A DNA stretch of 64,000 nt from Phanerodontia chrysosporium (lineage: Eukaryota > Basidiomycota > Agaricomycetes > Polyporales > Phanerochaetaceae). Location of the stretch: positions 930,001 to 994,000 of the forward strand of contig MJGA01000002.1 in the NCBI GenBank assembly GCA_001910725.1, in the 5' to 3' direction. The translations under genes and the position numbers were made by a program. The notes under the pieces were generated by a model, which was given only the letters and a program-made list of their open reading frames with translations, did no database searches and was not told the DNA's origin. Of this stretch, positions 60,134 through 64,000 are shown in pieces. Position 1 is the stretch's first letter. Every line of letters starts with the position of its first letter.

Positions 60134-60989
60134 TCACTTTTGTCTTACGGAGAGCACTGTAAGCTCCTCTTCTGTACATTGTGGCCAGAACGACTCCTCC
60201 AGCTCGACGACACGACCCCAAATTTCTTCTGCGCGGAGCCAGGCTTCAGATCCTGGCTTGATGTCAAGACTAAATGACAGAGTCAGCATGGCCGCTACTT
60301 GCGAAGGAGTCTATAACGTACGCATTCACGAGGTCTGCCAGATCATCCACAAACTTCTCAAATTCGGGATTGGTCCAGTTGTCTACGAAGGAGCGGATAG
60401 CGTCGTTCGTGGGGGAAGATGTCACGTTCGCCGCTGACGATGCTGTAGAGCGAACATATTTCCAGGCATCGAGATATACCTGCATAACAGGGATCAGCAC
60501 GTAAAATGTAATCTACAACCACCGGACACGAACTCGCTCCATAGCCCACAGGAACACAATCGCGTCCTCGACCTTGCCCGACGCGCCAACGCGGATCATC
60601 TCCGCGGTATAGTCCCGTGTCTCCCTCCTCTCTTTCCACGCATCCAGACTCAGGCCGAACTTGCTCGCAGTGTCGACGAAAAAGTTCACCTCGCGCACGA
60701 CGTTAGAGAGTGCATAGTTCGCGAGCGCGACGATGCGCTTGTTCAATGCCTCCTGTGGCGAGTCCAGTGGGTGCAATGACGAGAAGGGGACAGAGGCGAG
60801 GAGCAGGCCGATGAAGCGCGGGTATGCGTGGGCAGCATACAGGCGGTCCTGTGCGAGCCAGAGCGAGAGGTGCTCGGCGGAGAGCGTGCCGTTCCCTGCT
60901 GCCGTCAGGAAGTGGTGCTCTGTCGCCGCGGAGTACGGCCGGACGGTCGAGAGTGAGTACAAGTGGGATGTGAGCGGCGGCGCAGACAT
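60134..60989 (-). CDS. TENA/THI-4 family protein (heme-oxygenase-like fold)
   Basis: Three exons. The start at 60989 gives 'MSAPPLTSHLYSLSTVRPYS', then 'ATEHHFLTAAGNGTLSAEHL' + 'SLWLAQDRLYAAHAYPRFIG' (YxxD-type helix of the family), 'VREVNFFVDTASKFGLSLDA', 'EDAIVFLWAMER' and, after introns, 'VYLDAWKYVRST', 'IRSFVDNWTNPEFEKFVDDL' and 'AWLRAEEIWGRVVELEESFW', ending at 60134. TENA/THI-4 proteins hydrolyse aminopyrimidines in thiamine salvage or act as related helical enzymes; fungal single-domain members are mostly uncharacterised. The catalytic Cys typical of TenA is not evident to me, so a thiaminase role is not claimed. Only 88 bases separate its 3' end from STN1 (convergent). Confidence 0.78.
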
Positions 60990-61514
60990 CGTGAACCACG
61001 TCTGAGATGTAGGGAGATCCAGTCGGGCTTGACTCGAGGTGGAACGCACTCTGCGATGGCGTCACCGAGTCGTCAGATTGTTTGTCTGTGTTAGGATCCA
61101 AAGCCTTCGGTTACCAAAGTGAGCACATCTGTTGCTTTGCAGCAGACGGTGTCCTAAGTCCAACCATGCGAGTGGAATTCTATTATCGTGTCCATGATAT
61201 GTAATACAGCAATAAGGTCGTCTTGATGTCTCCGTTTTGCAGAATAGAAGGACAACAGGATGTTAAAGTGGCCTTTCACGCCCAAAGAGTCCCAAAAAAT
61301 AGTGTCTTCTACATAATTGAACAGATACGCTGTTGACATCACAAAACCAGTACGAATAGTAATCCATGTAAAATGTTTTCACCTACAAACCAAGCATACG
61401 ATGGCTCAGCCTGTGAGCGACTACCTATTGCGGAATGTATGGATCCACGTACGCCGGAGATGAGAACGAAAAAGAAATAATAGCACACACATGTTACAAT
61501 GCAGATGAGAGCGT
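60990..61514. other. Spacer between TENA and MAP kinase genes
   Basis: Both neighbours are on the minus strand, so this is the TENA promoter and the MAPK 3' flank. AT-rich left of the MAPK stop. No gene seen. Confidence 0.5.
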
Positions 61515-63100
61515 TTAGACCATCGGAGCTGGACGAAATGACATAATCTCCTCGTATAGCAGCTCTTTGAGCTGCTCACGACTGATGTCATCCTTGTGCA
61601 CTGCAAGACAATTACCTAGTCAGCAAGTACGTAATGGGAGACAAGACAGGACGCGTACAGTCAAACTCGAAGAACTCAGGGTCAAGTGGAGGAGCGCAAG
61701 GCTCGTCATCGGGATCATGCTTTGAATGATCCATGAGTAGGTGAACAATAAGTGCGGAAACCGGGTGTACTCACGTATGCCTCCAGGTATGGGTGAGCGA
61801 GTGCTTCCTCGACCGTGATACGCTTCTTCGGATCGAAGGTCTACGAGAGCGAGAGTTAGGACTGGTATCCGCGACAAGTTACGATGGAACGCACCAAGCT
61901 TCTAGTCAAGAAATCTACGGCAAGTGGGTTGGCATTAGGGAACAGAGTCGCGAACGGCTTCCGCTTCCTAAACGGCAGCGCACGAATGTAATCCCGAGAC
62001 CGACGCGTGGTTATCGCGTAGAACTCGTCGAGAGTGGGGGTGCCAAGAACGTCCAGGATGAGCGTGAGCTGGTGGTGGTAGTCCCGACCAGGGAAAAGTG
62101 GCTTTCCGGAAAGCATCTCGGCGAGGATGCAGCCGACCGACCAGATGTCAATTGCCTTGAGATAAACGAGGATTAATTCACGATCCCCTGCGACATATAA
62201 TCCGTTACTCACTTTTGTATATTGCTTGAACGTCAACATGATTTCAGGCGCACGATACCACCGTGTTGCTACGTATTCCGTCATGAAGCCAGTCTCCGTC
62301 CCGCTTGGCTCGGCGGTCTTTACTGACCGCGCCAAGCCAAAGTCACAGACTTTAAGGTCGCAGTTCGCGTTCAGAAGCAGGTTGGAGGGCTTGAGATCTC
62401 GGTGAATGACATCGGCAGAGTGAAGTGCCTTGAGAGCTCGGAGGGTTTGGTAGATGAAATATTGCGCATGGTCGTCAGAAAGGTCTTGGGTTCGGATGAC
62501 GCGGTGCATGTCGGTTTCCATGAGCTCCTGGATCACTTTACGTACGAAGCGCGTCAGCCACTGCGTCGCCCAGGCCCGTAGCAAGCACATGTACGTACAG
62601 TAAACCTCCTTGAACTCGTCTATCGAACGTGGCTTGATAATGTCGAGGATGGAGATGATGTTCTCAGAGACACCCGCCTCGCTGAGGAACTTCAGGAGTT
62701 TCAACTCCCGTAGTGTGCGCAGGCAGAACATCGAGTGGTCGAAGGGGGCAATCTTCTTGATGGCGACTTTGCGTCCGCTGGGCTTGTGGATTGCGGAGCA
62801 GACAATACCGTAGGCACCCTCGCCGACTACGTCGAGCACCTGGTAGTTGGTGCCTACACATGAGCATCGTCAGTACATGCGCAACTCGTAGGGAGTGGCT
62901 GAGACAAATGGCCGACGAACTGCGCTTCCTGCGCTCTAAAGCACTCTATTGTGCTCGACGCGCTTGCCCCAGCCCCTTTCCCAGACAAAGCGGCACTCAC
63001 CGACGTTGAAGCGCACCTTGCGTGGTGCAGGTTGTGCTTGCGAGGCAGCATGACTGTGCTTGGACTTGGCTTGAGCGGCGGCGGCAGCTTTCTCTGACAT
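61515..63100 (-). CDS. ERK-type MAP kinase (Fus3/Kss1/Ubc3 group)
   Basis: The start at 63100 gives an Ala/Lys-rich extension (MSEKAAAAAQAKSKHSHAAS) before the kinase domain: Gly loop 'VLDVVGEGAYGIVCSAIHKP', catalytic Lys 'KVAIKKIAPF', 'VYLIQELMETDMHRVIRTQD', catalytic loop 'VIHRDLKPSNLLLNANCDLK', DFG 'VCDFGLARSVK', activation loop TEY 'TGFMTEYVATRWYRAPEIML', 'IDIWSVGCILAEMLSGKPLF' (MAPK signature), 'FATLFPNANPLAVDFLTRSL' and 'FDPKKRITVEEALAHPYL'. The C-terminal exons end 'LKELLYEEIMSF' near 61515. TEY and the overall sequence place it with fungal Fus3/Kss1/Ubc3-Kpp2, which transmit pheromone and filamentation signals. It should be activated by dual phosphorylation of T and Y. At least five introns; one lies inside 'EVYLIQELME'. 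Confidence 0.93.
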
Positions 63101-64000
63101 GGTGGGGCGTCGAAGGGTTCGACGGGCAGGGAGTGGGTGGTGGTTAATAAGAGAGAACGGCGGGGTCAATGAAGGTGAGTTGCTGAGGCGGTTCCTGTCA
63201 GATGCGAGCTCTGTTGTGGTTCGTGGAAGGAGGCCGAAAAATGCTCAAGGGCTGGTCGTGAGGGGAACAAAGAGGCTGCTGTAATTGTTTTGTCGCCCAG
63301 GGCAGCAACACAACAACGCTTCGGCCTTGTCCCGGTTACAGCTCACTAACGCATTCTGATCCACGAAACCTGCGAGTACGCACTTACGGATCAGCTTTCT
63401 GTTCTCATGTCAATGGTCATGCATCTAAAAGGTAGGTAACTAGGAACGTTCGCTGCCCATCTGCGTTCCACCCTGTTGGTTTCCTTCGCAACCCTGCATG
63501 CCGACATGGGCGCTTCACGTGAACTCCCCACAGCTCGTGTGGTCCAGAAAACTAGGACATGCACTCGCTATCTCCCCGCTGCCAATCGAACTGGCGCAGA
63601 TAGATGCGATGGCGACCGTTCCCAGAGAACAGATGGGTCTTCTGACTGACAATATTCAGGTGGGCCATAATCCCCGTCGATGGGAGCGACGTACTAGCGT
63701 GTCGAGACACGACCTGTCGACCACTGAAAGCCATGGCCACGCACCAGAGGTCGCCGCTGAAAGTTGAAAGAGACTGTCGACCGTTTGGCCCTCGAAACTC
63801 CGAGGAACCACATGCGCAGGACGCGGACTCAAATCTGTCCATCGAACATTTACCTCCGCGTAGTGCGCCGCAGCGACGCCGTAGAGCTCACTCTGAACAG
63901 CTGTACATGTCTTGTGATATCACATATGCTCGGTGACCATCTGTCCATCCTAGGTCTGTAAATGATAGTCTAGCAGTGGTGTAAATCAAGGCTTGGAATC
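63101..64000. other. Right flank, MAP kinase promoter and unassigned sequence
   Basis: 900 bases to the edge. The left part is the MAPK 5' leader and promoter. Open frames further right lack coding character. A gene starting outside the window could reach in from the right, but I cannot see one. Confidence 0.4.

Noticed and set aside
60134..60989. Calling the TENA/THI-4 protein an active thiaminase
   Set aside because: I could not identify the catalytic Cys expected of TenA enzymes, so only family membership is claimed.

Overview
The window comes from a filamentous basidiomycete fungus (Agaricomycetes, most likely Polyporales-like). The evidence is intron-dense genes with roughly 48-70 base GT-AG introns, moderately GC-rich coding sequence, TATA boxes about 75-125 bases before start codons, and families typical of Agaricomycetes: WW-like membrane proteins, a DUF-type seven-helix membrane family, a zinc-finger F-box protein and a Fus3-type MAP kinase. 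There is no sign of rRNA, CRISPR, phage or an intact transposon.

Layout from left to right: the 3' part of a complex I assembly factor (NDUFAF2-like); a signal-peptide/single-TM protein with a proline-rich, PPAY-containing tail; a mitochondrial PPR-like protein (-), divergent from a SWI3/Rsc8-type chromatin remodeller subunit (+); an F-box protein (+); a GH47 alpha-1,2-mannosidase (+) followed by the ribophorin II/Swp1 subunit of oligosaccharyltransferase (+); WW/TM paralogue 1 (-); a poorly coding 2.3 kb stretch; a small orphan gene; an Afi1/DENN-type polarity protein (+); WW/TM paralogue 2 (-, AT-richer); MCM10 (-); a three-LIM paxillin-like protein (-); a secreted carboxylesterase (-); an XPG/FEN1-like nuclease (-), divergent from coatomer alpha (+); WW/TM paralogue 3 (+); an old yellow enzyme (-); RAD52 (-); a divergent pair of seven-helix membrane paralogues around a 2.7 kb GC-rich spacer; STN1 (+); a TENA/THI-4 protein (-); and a TEY-type MAP kinase (-).

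Most genes are conserved housekeeping genes: secretion and N-glycosylation (COPA, GH47, OST), DNA maintenance (MCM10, RAD52, STN1, XPG-like nuclease) and polarity or signalling (Afi1, LIM protein, MAPK). The accessory part is two lineage-restricted membrane families: three dispersed copies of a WW-like plus C-terminal multi-TM protein, and the divergent seven-helix pair. These are the best candidates for undescribed biology here.

A technical warning: at least five conserved genes (AFI1, carboxylesterase, COPA, OYE, RAD52) show a one-base reading-frame break inside or next to a homopolymer, in each case fixed by one extra base of the run. This looks like homopolymer undercalling in the assembly rather than gene decay. 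Exon limits given here come from splice-site phase matching by eye, without transcript data.
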